64,000 nt of DNA from NCBI RefSeq assembly GCF_003597395.2, contig NC_133771.1:124405178-124469177 (forward strand), read 5' to 3'. Position numbers and translations under genes: made by a program. Of the stretch, positions 36,372 to 45,626 are shown piece by piece. Each line of letters begins with the position of its first letter. Within the stretch, counting starts at the first letter, position 1. A model generated the notes under the pieces. It saw only the letters and a list, made by a program, of their open reading frames with translations. It ran no database searches and was not told the DNA's origin. This DNA comes from Chelonoidis abingdonii. Taxonomy: Eukaryota > Chordata > Testudines > Testudinidae.

Positions 36372-37388
36372 GACTTATGTGTACACTACAGAGTTTTGTC
36401 GACAAAAATTATGCTGACGTACAGCCACCACGTTAATTAAACTGCTGTTGCATGTCCACCCTATGCTCCTTGTGTCGGCAGAGTGTATCCACATTAGAAG
36501 CTGTTGCATCGACACAGAGCAGTGCACTGTGGGTAGCTATTCCACTGTGTAACTGGCTGCAGGGTGCTTTGGGAAGGGTTTGCAAAGCCTCCGGGGGCAG
36601 GTACAGTGTCACATGATGCAAGTTTCTCAATCCCATTGTTCCATGGGCATCCTAGTAGATTCCTAGCTGCTTTGCAACTGAAGTGTATATGGGTAGGAGG
36701 AAGGAGGAGAGTGTGTGACAGGGAGTGTGTGTGTGTTGGGTGGAGGGAGGGGAGACAGAGACAGATTGTATGTTGGGGGAGGGTGTATGTAAGAGAGACA
36801 GAGTTTGTGCTGGGCGAGAGTGGGTGTGTTGGCATGCTGTCTTTTTAAGTTCAGACAGCAGCTGGAAGCAATCGGTCCTGAGGCAGGGGGAGGGGGACAC
36901 CCACACACACACCAGACCCACCTCCCATCCTGGCTCAGCACAGCAGTCCCTCCTCCCTTCTGCCCAGGTAGCAGCAGCCTGCCTGCTGCTGTGTTCCTGA
37001 TGCAGGGGAGAGCAGAGTTCCAAGTTGCTCTTTGCTGCCAGAGTGGCATGCTTAGCTGTCAGAACTTACTGAAGCTTTGAAAGAGGGGGGGGTGCATGCC
37101 TGCAAGGCAGCCAAGTTCACAACAGTGAGCAGAGTGGTCACAGCAGAAATCATGGGATACTGGGGAAGGCCAGTTAAGTTGACATAATGAACGGCAGTGT
37201 CTACGCTGACGCTTTGTCACTTTAACTTTGACACCAAAAGCTTTGTGCCTCTCATCGAGGTGGTTTTATTTTGTCGGCAAAACAGGAGAGTTTTACTGAC
37301 AAAAGTAGCATTGTAATGCATACACCTCCATTGTTTTGTTGGCAAAAGCTGCCTTTTGTGGACAAAACTGTGTAGTGTAGACAAGGCC
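36372..37388. mobile_element. 1-kb 'GTCTACAC'-end non-autonomous element
   Basis: The left part 'gtgtacactacagagttttg' is mirrored at the right by 'caaaactgtgtagtgtagac'. Internal blocks 'gtcgacaaaa' and 'ttttgtcggc' and the same end sequence tie it to the shorter elements of this window. It is the longest member, with a GT-rich and purine-rich middle, and could be nearer to the parent element, yet I see no transposase. Confidence 0.65.
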
Positions 37389-37985
37389 TCAATCTTTCTG
37401 TACATTAACCCATTGTATTCATGCTAATTGGAACAAAAGACTTCAGGAGCCACCTATGTGAGTAAACAGAACTGTGTTCTGCCAGCATGGGTGATATTTG
37501 CATTTTATTACTCTGTTTGAGCTAAAAGCTTCAAGTAATTGACAAATGTTTTATCGCAGGGTTTCACCTGAAACAAACCCTTTGCACACTGAGAAAAGGA
37601 TGAAATTTTCCCCGTGCAGTGAACCAGCACCAGGCCCCAGTCCCACTTAAACCCTCAAAATAGGCTTTGTCCTGGGCCTCCACACAGGGCCAACTTTCAC
37701 AATAGCAGAGGGAAGAGTAGAAACGTTTACAGTCTGTGCAATATTGCTGCTCATTAAATGTGTGTCATAACTACATTGTCTTTTTAACTTTCCCCTGTAA
37801 CTTATCCTTGTAGATATTGTGATCTCATGTTAGCCACATGCATCATAGGTTTTTTTTTGACTTCCTCTGAAGCAGGAGATACTGATGGCTGGAGGCATGA
37901 GAGCAGACATGACAGATCGCTGGGCTGATTTGGAATGGCATAGCTTGTGTTTCTATATAATTCTTATGTAACTGTCACCTTTTAG

Positions 37986-38256
37986 GTAACACTCGGCTGC
38001 ATTTTCTGGTCCTGGTGACAGGCTGTACATCGGTGGGAAAAATCCTGGATGCTGAAGTTTATAAAATCACCGCAACAGATTTCTGTCCCCTCCAGGAAGA
38101 AACCAAGGAAGAGGATCGTGTTAATGCCCTTAAGAAAATCCTGAACTCTGGGATGTTCTATTTCTCCTGGCCAAATGCAGGCTCAAACTTTGACCTGACA
38201 GTGCGGGCCCAGAAGCAGGGTGATAACAACTATGAATCTGGTAACTCCTTCTTCTG
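37986..38256 (+). CDS. SYNJ2: SYNJ2 coding exon 3
   Basis: 271 bp, phase 1 in, phase 2 out, encoding residues 70-160. It contains [30 protein letters not shown] and FYFSW, the core strands of the Sac1 N-terminal subdomain. The stretch is SYNJ2-like rather than SYNJ1-like (the TGCTSVG and ITATDF wording). The acceptor is 'accttttag' and the donor GTTAGT at 38257, which splits the Trp codon TG|G so that it is completed by the first base of the next exon. Confidence 0.95.
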
Positions 38257-40494
38257 GTTAGTACTTCATGTTATCTCCAAGTTTTTAGTCAAGCCCAGCT
38301 TCCCTCTCAGTCTCATATAACCCCAAAGAAAAATAAAGCTATAGATTTAAACCTAGATATGTTTTGCTTAACTAACATTTTACTTTACAGGGCATGTGCT
38401 CTGGCAGATTCATGGTCAATCAGGGTTGAACCAATAACATCTAGATTATTTATGTAACCCAGCTGCAAAAACAAATTTAATAATTGGAGTTTCTGGTTTT
38501 TCGAGAAAGAAAAAATATATTTGCTATATTTACTGTATACAATATAAATGCAGATAAGTAGTTTACTTCCCAAGGTCTTTTAAAAATTATTTGTTTAATA
38601 AGCATTCTTAATGTGGTAAAAACCTGTACTTGTGCTCATACATCACTTCTGCTGTATTATGTTGTATGTCCTAATTCGCGTGAGTTTAAAGTCTCTAGAT
38701 TAACATTGCAGTAGTGTACCCTAGTTTCTACATTGCAAATATCTGTGTTAATCCATTAACTTGCAACTTACTGTAATCAAACCATTGCACATATGCTAAC
38801 TCCTCTGATATGTTGATGTGGACTTATTTTATTTACCGAGTAAAACAATTTTAAAAACAAAGTAAAAAATATGTCTCACTGCAGCAAAGATTGATTGAAT
38901 GGAAAAAAATGCACAGAAACGAGGATCCTTCCTGTGTGGGCCCACTGCAGAGGAATTTGAATTTGTTTATCCTACCAGTTTTGATAGGGTGCTCCAATCC
39001 CCCTCATCCCATATATATATATATATTTTTTTTTAATGATAGGAAGTCACATAGGAAGCTAAACTGTAGTGGAAATAAATAAGAAGTTATATAATGCATG
39101 TGAAAAGTAATAATTTGTCAGAATTACACCTAAAGGTGCTGCTAGTGTGAAATACTTCTTGTGGCCGGCAAGTAAATATCATTAGCTGAACAGGGTTGTA
39201 ATAGATGATTAATACGTAAGGCAGAGCAATTCAATCTGGTAAATAATCTCTCCAGCTGGGATGTGATTTCACCTGATAAATGGTGTTTAGTTCAGACTAG
39301 TGAAATACAAAACCCAGTTTCAACTGTGTTGTGTGTGCCTTCCTCATGGAACTGCTGGCACAGCAAACCAGCTGTGTTCCAACAGAATTAAACTGCCAAA
39401 TTAGAGGTCTATTTTTAATATAAAAATAGTACAATATATACAGTTGTTAAAGGCTTTCTCTTGATAGTTTGCTCTCAGAAGATACATATTTGAATTCAGT
39501 GGCACATCTGCCTTGTGTATCAATCTGTTGTGCCTTGTTAGATCAGTCTTAGTTTATGTGAAAGCCCTATGCTTTTATGTGTTGTCTGACATAAGATCCC
39601 TTGTATTTCTAAAATGAATATGTGAAACATATATAATATGAAATTTTAAAAAAACTCAAGATAGGCCACTAGTATGGAAAAATTTCATCCCCAATTTCCA
39701 AAGTTTGGAAAAAAATAAAAACGGGTGAAAAAAGGTTCTTATAATAGAAAGTGTCAGGCAACCTTAACTGTAGGCAGCGCTATCTGTGGACCCTATAACA
39801 TGAACTGCAATAAAGAAATCCTACTGGAGTTTGCCTTGGATAAGATGGGTAGATTTTCTTTTTATGTGGAAGGAAGGAGGAAAATGTAATTCTTTTGTAG
39901 CTGGTTTTTAGCTGTGTTATATAAAAATAGTAGAACAATTCTTCACTTTTTTCAAATGCTTTGCTCTGTGAAGCGCAAATCTTTAGTAGGATTCCACTGG
40001 TAAAGTAACTGTAATAGGGAATTGCTGATGACTGATGGAAGTCTATTGGAGAGACTATGCATGCCTCTCAGACCTGGTCACAGACTGGCTTGCTTAATAA
40101 AAATAGCACAAAGAAAATACTTCCATTGTAAACCATGCAAAACTCAACTTGTAACATTTCCTTTTAATTTTAGGCCTAGTTTATGCTGGGAAAACTTCCC
40201 CTGAAATTCCAACAGGTTTTAAAAAGAGTTCTGTATAGGCCAGGGCAAAGTCTTCTGGACACATGGGCAGAAGTATGGTGGCTGTCACACTGTTAAAATC
40301 TCTCAGTTTCTGTGAATTATGGCTTTCACCAGGATTGTCATCTATTAATTATTAGTTTCAGGTAAAGTGAGGTAGGAGAAAAAAGGAATAACCTCCTATT
40401 ATAAGCTTTAATTAGTGAACAACGTGGGGTGCAACTTGTTTCTCTCTCTCTTATTTTTTGAGTAAATGAATCTATGCTCTGTTGAATTTTGCAG
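38257..40494 (+). other. SYNJ2: SYNJ2 intron 3 (2.2 kb)
   Basis: Bounded by GTTAGT and 'gaattttgcag'. It holds a short (TA)n plus poly-T run at about 39008-39036 and no recognisable gene or delimited mobile element. Confidence 0.9.
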
Positions 40495-40720
40495 GAACCA
40501 ATTGCTGCATGTGCCCTTTAAACACAATCAGGTGAACTGCTCCGACTGGCTGCTAAAAGTGATCTGTGGCATAGTGGACATCCACACTGTCTATGCCTCT
40601 CACAAGAAGGCCAAAGTCTGCCTCATTTCCCGGATCAGCTGTGAACGAGCTGGGGCCAGGTTTCACATACGAGGGGTCAGTGATGATGGACACGTGTCTA
40701 ATTTTGTTGAGACAGAGCAG
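40495..40720 (+). CDS. SYNJ2: SYNJ2 coding exon 4
   Basis: 226 bp, phase 2 in, phase 0 out, residues 160-235. It contains [41 protein letters not shown], and [13 protein letters not shown]. The SCERAG and [12 protein letters not shown] blocks are highly conserved in Sac-family phosphatases. The acceptor is 'ttttgcag' and the donor GTAAAC at 40721. The frame is intact. Confidence 0.96.
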
Positions 40721-41076
40721 GTAAACGAATGAATGGATCCTATGACCCTAAATAATTCAGTACATCAGTGTATAATTGGGGAATCGTTTACAGCAAGAAT
40801 CAGAGGAGCTCGGAAAATGCTTTTTGCATGCAGTGTGTTAAGATGCTGTTATGCATCAAGTCTCTTCACTTTTGCTTATTAAGCTCCTACGCAATCAGTT
40901 CTCCTTCTGTACCTCTAGCTTCTTGGGCAATCATAATTTATGTTTTTGATTTATTTCCCACTGTGGAAGCTCTAGCTCCCCTGGCTTCTGTCAAATTATA
41001 AATGTGCATTTTTCAGTGGATTCAGAAATTCCTGTCTTGCACGACAATGACTCATGAGCAAAATCAACTGATAAAC

Positions 41077-41586
41077 CAGTGTTTCTCAAATGGGGATACG
41101 TGGATCCCTGGGGGTCTGCTGGCACTGCTGATCAACTCCTCCCGCTCCCTCCCTTCCAGTGCCTCCTGCATACTGGGGAACAGCTATTCAGCAGCATGCA
41201 GAAGGTGTTGGGGGGACAGGGGGAGGAGCAGGGATGGGTCCTGGTCAGGTGAGGGAGCGGAATCATGTCCGGGGCTGCTGGCCCCGCTGATCAACTTGTC
41301 CCCATCCCTTCCAGTGCCTCCTGTACACCGGGGAACATCTGTTCAGCGGCATGCAGGAGGTGCTGGGAGGGAGGGGAGGAGCAGAGAGGGGGCATGCTCG
41401 AGGAACGGGACAGAAAGAGGAGGGGCAGGAGTGGATCGGGGCAGGAAGAGGTGGGCTGGGGATGGAGTCTTGTGGGAAGGGGTGGAATGGGGACAGGATC
41501 TGAGGCTGAGCAGAGGGCTTGGGGATCTGCAAAATTTTTAAAATCAAAATGAGTGTCCTCAGGTTGCTAAAGTTTGAGAACTGCTG
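41077..41586. mobile_element. hAT element with internal duplication
   Basis: Ends 'cagtgtttctcaaatgggg' and 'aagtttgagaactgctg' are inverted repeats. The 8-bp flanks 'tgataaac' and 'acataaac' match at 6 of 8. Inside, a block of about 150 bp occurs twice in tandem ('ttccagtgcctcctgcatac' at about 41155 and 'ttccagtgcctcctgtacac' at about 41309), which explains the ORFs on both strands. Confidence 0.82.
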
Positions 41587-41770
41587 ACATAAACCACAAG
41601 GTTCTCAATGGCTCCAAGCATCCGATCAACCAAGAGGCCAGTGCATCATCATCAAGAGGAAAGTTTTTAAAAATACAGTTATTATAAAATGACAGGGAAT
41701 TTTGCTCTGAAAATAAAATCTTTTTTTTTTAAAGTACTTCTAAAGTACAACTGATTCCCCATGCAAGAGA

Positions 41771-41893
41771 AGGTGGGAGATAGCAAATGTGAAAAATCAG
41801 GACAGGTGTTGAGTGGTAATAGGCACCTATATAAGAAAAAGCCCCAAATATTGGGACTGTCCCTATAAAATTGGGACATCTGGTCATCCTAAG
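41771..41893. repeat. Partial relative of the 94-bp MITE at 33851
   Basis: 'gatagcaaatgtgaaaaatc', 'tatataagaaaaagcccc' and 'gggacatctggtcatcct' match the element at 33851-33944. The left end is missing. Confidence 0.65.
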
Positions 41894-41948
41894 AAAAGCA
41901 AAAGTTCTTTTGAAAGCTCTAGTAACTTCATTCCACGCTTTTTTGTTA

Positions 41949-42186
41949 GGTCTGGACTACACTAGAAAAGGTTTGCTGGTACAGACACGGCTTCTACTGG
42001 CAAAAATGTGTTGTAACCAGTACAGCTTACAGTAGTTCACGAAATGAAATCAGCTATGCCAGCAAAAGAATTCCCCCCGTGTAACTGTGTCTATACTAGG
42101 GCTTTTGCTGGCATAAAAATGTCATAAAAATAACATTCCTAGCCAACATTATTATACTTGCAAACGTTTCTAGTGTGGACCTGGCC
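41949..42186. mobile_element. PIF/Harbinger-like miniature element
   Basis: Ends 'ggtctggactacactag' and 'ctagtgtggacctggcc', with a perfect TTA duplication (41946-41948 and 42187-42189). 238 bp, non-coding; the same subfamily as 21702-21943. Confidence 0.85.
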
Positions 42187-42838
42187 TTAATCTCCTTAGC
42201 CGTCTTCCTGGGAGGAAGAGGGTCTTGTGGTCAAGACACAAGACTTCATTTGTGACCCTAAGCAGGCCACTTAACCGTTGATCTTGCAAACACTTACGTG
42301 CATAAGTAGTCTCGGGACAGCATTTGTGCACATGGTTACTTTATGGATAAGTGTTTTCAGGGTTAGCGTCATAATTTTTTGTCACAATTTTTCCATCTGT
42401 AAAAAAGGAATAACAACTTCCTACCCCTCAGGACTTTTGCAAGGCTTAACTAATACAATGTCAACGTTCAGATACCATAATAACCTCCACAGTATAATGA
42501 GGGAAAGGTTCTGGAGCTTTGAAATGCAATGCACTAGTCAGGAGGAAGGTGCATGACAAAGAAACCAGGAAGTGCTTGAAAGATTAAAAAGTTCGTCTAG
42601 CCAACTAAGTAGAGCAAAGAGGACAAAGAGAGAAGCTGTCATCTGGTCAGTGGCCAGGAGGCAAATTCCAATACATCTCCATTGGGATAGAGTTGGCTTG
42701 GCATATGGAGTGTGGTTTGATAAGAGGGGATAAGGCAGGACTTTATACTTCAGGTTTGCCCAGCAGAAAGGTGGAAACCCTGCTAGTTCCAACTAGTGTT
42801 GATAACAAACACAAGGATGAAATGTGTTAATTTGATCT

Positions 42839-42892
42839 GGTTCCCTAAATTAACATGACCAAGCTATCTTGGTCATGTTAATTTAGGGAACC
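42839..42892. repeat. Perfect 25-bp inverted repeat, 4-nt loop, at the PLE 5' edge
   Basis: Arms 42839-42863 and 42868-42892 are exact reverse complements, beginning 'ggttccctaaattaacatga', around the loop CTAT. The right arm is contiguous with PLE sequence. Inverted 5' ends are a recognised feature of Penelope insertions. Confidence 0.95.
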
Positions 42893-43760
42893 ATATCCAC
42901 TGCTATCTACATACTACACAGACCACAGTGAGGGATTATGCCATACTCTATCAAAGAAACTGAGGAACCACCTGATCAGCATCCTATACAGCAAACAGGA
43001 AAACATCAAAAAAGAGCTCTCCAACCTGGAGACTTTCATTAATAACCAAACTTCCATAAAAACAGACTTCACTAAAATAAGACAGGAGATCTACATACTC
43101 ACTTCACCTCTCTACAAAGGAAAAAGGACTGTAAGCTGTCTAAACTCCTACCTGCCACATGGGGCCACAACCGGTACCCCTAACCCACCCAGCAATATCG
43201 TCAATCTATCCAACTACACACTCAGCCCAGAAGAAAAGTCTGTCCTATCTCGGGGACTCTCTTTCTGCCCTGCCACCCCCACCAACATGATACAGTTCTG
43301 TGGCGATCTGGAAGCCTACTTTCGCCGTCTCCGACTCAAAGAATACTTCCAGGACAACACTGAACAGTGCACTGATACACAGGTACCCTCCCACCAACAG
43401 CACAAGAAGAAGAACTCCACATGGACTCCTCCTGAGGGTCGAAATGACAGTCTGGACCTATACATTGAATGCTTCCGCCGACGTGCACAGGCAGAAATCG
43501 TGGAAAAACAACATCGCTTGCCTCATAACCTAAGTCGTGCAGAACGCAATGCCATCCACAGCCTCAGAAACCACCCTGACATTATCATCAAAGAGGCTGA
43601 TAAAGGAGGTGCTGTTGTCATCATGAACAGGTCTGACTACCAAAAAGGAGGCCGCCCAGACAACTCTCCAATACCAAATTCTACAGGCCACTTCCCTCAG
43701 ATCCCACTGAGGAATACACTAAGAAACTGCACCATCTACTCAGGACACTCCCTACACTAA
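42893..43760 (+). pseudogene. PLE N-terminal region and start of reverse transcriptase
   Basis: One frame is open across this stretch up to a TAA at 43758. It encodes LRNHLISILYSKQENI, then, further on, NLSRAERNAIHSLRNHPDII and KEADKGGAVVI. The last motif (K-x-A-D-K-G-G) is the conserved block before the RT core in PLEs. From about 43645 the frame no longer matches the family because of an indel in an A-run, and the last 38 residues before the stop are out-of-frame readthrough. Not functional as it stands. Confidence 0.8.
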
Positions 43761-44449
43761 CACCGGAACAAATCAACATACCCTTAGAGCCCCGACCAGG
43801 GTTATTCTATCTACTACCCAAGATCCACAAACCCGGAAATCCTGGACGCCCCATCATCTCGGGCATTGGCACTCTCACTGAAGGACTGTCTGGATATGTG
43901 GACTCTCTACTCAGACCCTATGCCACCAGCACTCCCAGCTATCTCCGTGACACCACTGATTTCCTGAGGAAACTACAATGCATTGGTCACCTCCCAGAAA
44001 ACACCATCCTAGCCACCATGGATGTAGAGGCTCTCTACACAAACATCCCACACACAGATGGAATACAAGCTGTCAGGAACAGTATCCCTGATGATGCCAC
44101 AGCACAACTGGCTGCTGAGCTCTGTGCCTTTATCCTCACACACAACTATTTCAAATTTGATGACAATATATATCTCCAGATCAGTGGCACTGCTATGGGC
44201 ACCCGCATGGCCCCACAATATGCCAATATTTTTATGGCTGACCTGGAACAACGCTTCCTCAGCTCTCGTCCACTCACGCCCCTTCTCTACCTACGCTACA
44301 TTGATGACATCTTCATCATCTGGACCCATGGGAAGGAGACTCTGGAAAAATTCCACCACGATTTCAACAGCTTCCACCCACCATCAACCTCAGCCTGGAC
44401 CAATCTACACGGGAGGTCCACTTCTAGACACCACGGTGCAAATAAGTGA
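43661..44449 (+). pseudogene. PLE reverse transcriptase core
   Basis: In a second frame are the RT blocks: LLPKIHKPGNPGRPIISGIG (fingers), ATMDVEALYTNIPH with the first catalytic Asp (palm motif A), ISGTAMGTRMAPQYANIFMA (motif B) and YLRYIDDIFIIW with the YIDD catalytic pair (motif C). All key catalytic residues are present. The frame is lost at about 44375-44410 and the segment ends at a TGA (44447-44449). Confidence 0.9.
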
Positions 44450-45197
44450 TGGTCACATTAACACCACCCTATATCGAAAACCTACCGACCGCTATGCCTA
44501 CCTTCATGCCTCCAGCTTCCATCCCGGGCACATCACACGATCCATTGTCTACAGCCAAGCACTGAGGTACAACCGCATCTGCTCTAACCCCTCAGACAGA
44601 GACCAACACCTACAAAATCTCCACCAAGCATTCTCAAAACTACAATACCCGCACGAGGAAATAAGGAAACAGATCAACAGAGCCAGACGTGTACCCAGAA
44701 GCCTCCTACTGCAAGACAAACCCAAGAAAGAAACCAACAGGACTCCACTGGCCATCACATACAGTCCCCAGCTAAAACCCCTCCAACGCATCATCAGGGA
44801 TCTACAACCCATCCTGGACAATGATCCCACACTTTCACAGGCCTTGGGTGGCAGGCCAATCCTTGCCCACAGACAACCTGCCAACCTGAAACGTATTCTC
44901 ACCAGCAACTGCACACCGCACCATAGTAACTCTAGCTCAGGAACCAATCCATGCAACAAACCTCGATGCCAACTCTGCCCACATATCTACACCAGCGACA
45001 CCATCACAGGACCTAACCAGATCAGCCACACCATCACCGGTTCATTCACCTGCACGTCCACCAATGTAATATACGCCATCATATGCCAGCAATGCCCCTC
45101 TGCTATGTACATCGGCCAAACTGGACAGTCTCTACGGAAAAGGATAAATGGACACCAGACTAACACGGCTACCCCTCTGATACTTGAAGCTAAATAA
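44390..45197 (+). pseudogene. PLE thumb/linker and GIY-YIG endonuclease
   Basis: A third segment, back in the first frame, encodes LLDTTVQISDGHINTTLYRK and PTDRYAYLH (the PLE block after motif C), a linker, a cysteine cluster NKPRCQLCPH with further Cys, and VIYAIICQQCPSAMYIGQTG followed by LRKRINGH. The last part is the GIY-YIG nuclease core with its conserved Arg. The ending TNTATPLILEAK is read from the 3' repeat core and so is probably not original protein sequence. Confidence 0.88.
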
Positions 45198-45201
45198 TAG
45201 A

Positions 45202-45362
45202 GAGACAAGGTGGGTGAGATAATATCTTTTACTGGACCAACATATGTTGGTGAAAGAGACAAGCTTTCAAACTTTTCTTCAGGACATGAAGAGCTGCATG
45301 TAGTTTGAAAGCTTATCTCTAATATCCTGAGACCAACACAGCTACAACAGCAGTGCAAACAA
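45202..45362 (+). repeat. Penelope-associated tail repeat
   Basis: Directly after the PLE: 'gagacaaggtgggtgagata', 'ttttactggaccaaca', and near the end 'ctaatatcctgagaccaaca' with 'gctacaacagcagtgcaaac'. It is partly palindromic ('gaaagagacaagctttcaaa' and 'tttgaaagcttatctct'). Fragments of the same repeat lie at 9708, 33325 and 34695. Confidence 0.7.
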
Positions 45363-45467
45363 GGAAAATAAGTCATTTGTTTACTATGTATGGCTGCGTT
45401 TGCTACATTTAAAATAAACAAAAAGCACTGGACCCTGAAGAACCTGAGACCTCCTATGTCTGCTGAA

Positions 45468-45626
45468 CAGGACCGGCTCTAGGCACCAGCAAACCAAGCA
45501 CGTGCTTGAGGCGGCACAATTCCAGGGATGCCGTTCCGGGAGATTTTTTTCTTTTTGCTTCAGCAGTTGTGCTTTCAGAGGTTTTTGTTGTTGCTTGGGG
45601 CGGCAAAAAACCTAGAGCCGGCCCTG
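45468..45626. mobile_element. Short hAT element (159 bp)
   Basis: Ends 'caggaccggctctaggcacc' and 'aacctagagccggccctg' are inverted repeats. A perfect 8-bp duplication CTGCTGAA lies at 45460-45467 and 45627-45634. Non-coding. Confidence 0.92.

Larger units (their letters stand above)
24446..37985 (+). other. SYNJ2: SYNJ2 intron 2 (13.5 kb)
   Basis: Bounded by GTAAGT and 'accttttag'. Segments outside the listed elements (for example 27010-28740, 29040-30020, 30090-31680, 31910-33150) show no gene. The region 25640-26330 has a retroelement-LTR look, but I could not delimit it. Confidence 0.9.
42839..45200 (+). mobile_element. Penelope-like element with GIY-YIG endonuclease, degraded
   Basis: Penelope-like elements (PLEs) are retroelements with a telomerase-related reverse transcriptase and usually a C-terminal GIY-YIG nuclease. 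Both are seen here in order. Coding sequence runs from about 42895 to 45197 in three frame segments separated by indels near 43642-43660 and 44375-44410. The 5' end carries a perfect 25-bp hairpin. The 3' end runs into 'cagactaacacggctaccc', a core shared with dispersed repeats. The element is in the same orientation as SYNJ2 and lacks an obvious upstream part, so it is 5' truncated. Confidence 0.9.

Noticed and set aside
36652..37049. Overlapping ORFs of 123 and 128 codons on the - strand
   Set aside because: They read the GT- and purine-rich centre of the 1-kb non-autonomous element; His/Thr/Ser-rich low-complexity products.
38015..38320. 101-codon ORF taken as a complete small gene
   Set aside because: It is SYNJ2 exon 3 read through the donor site at 38257 into the intron.
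41002..41541. 179-codon ORF on the + strand directly after SYNJ2 exon 4
   Set aside because: It lies in a hAT element with an internal tandem duplication; no splice context and no homology that I can recognise.
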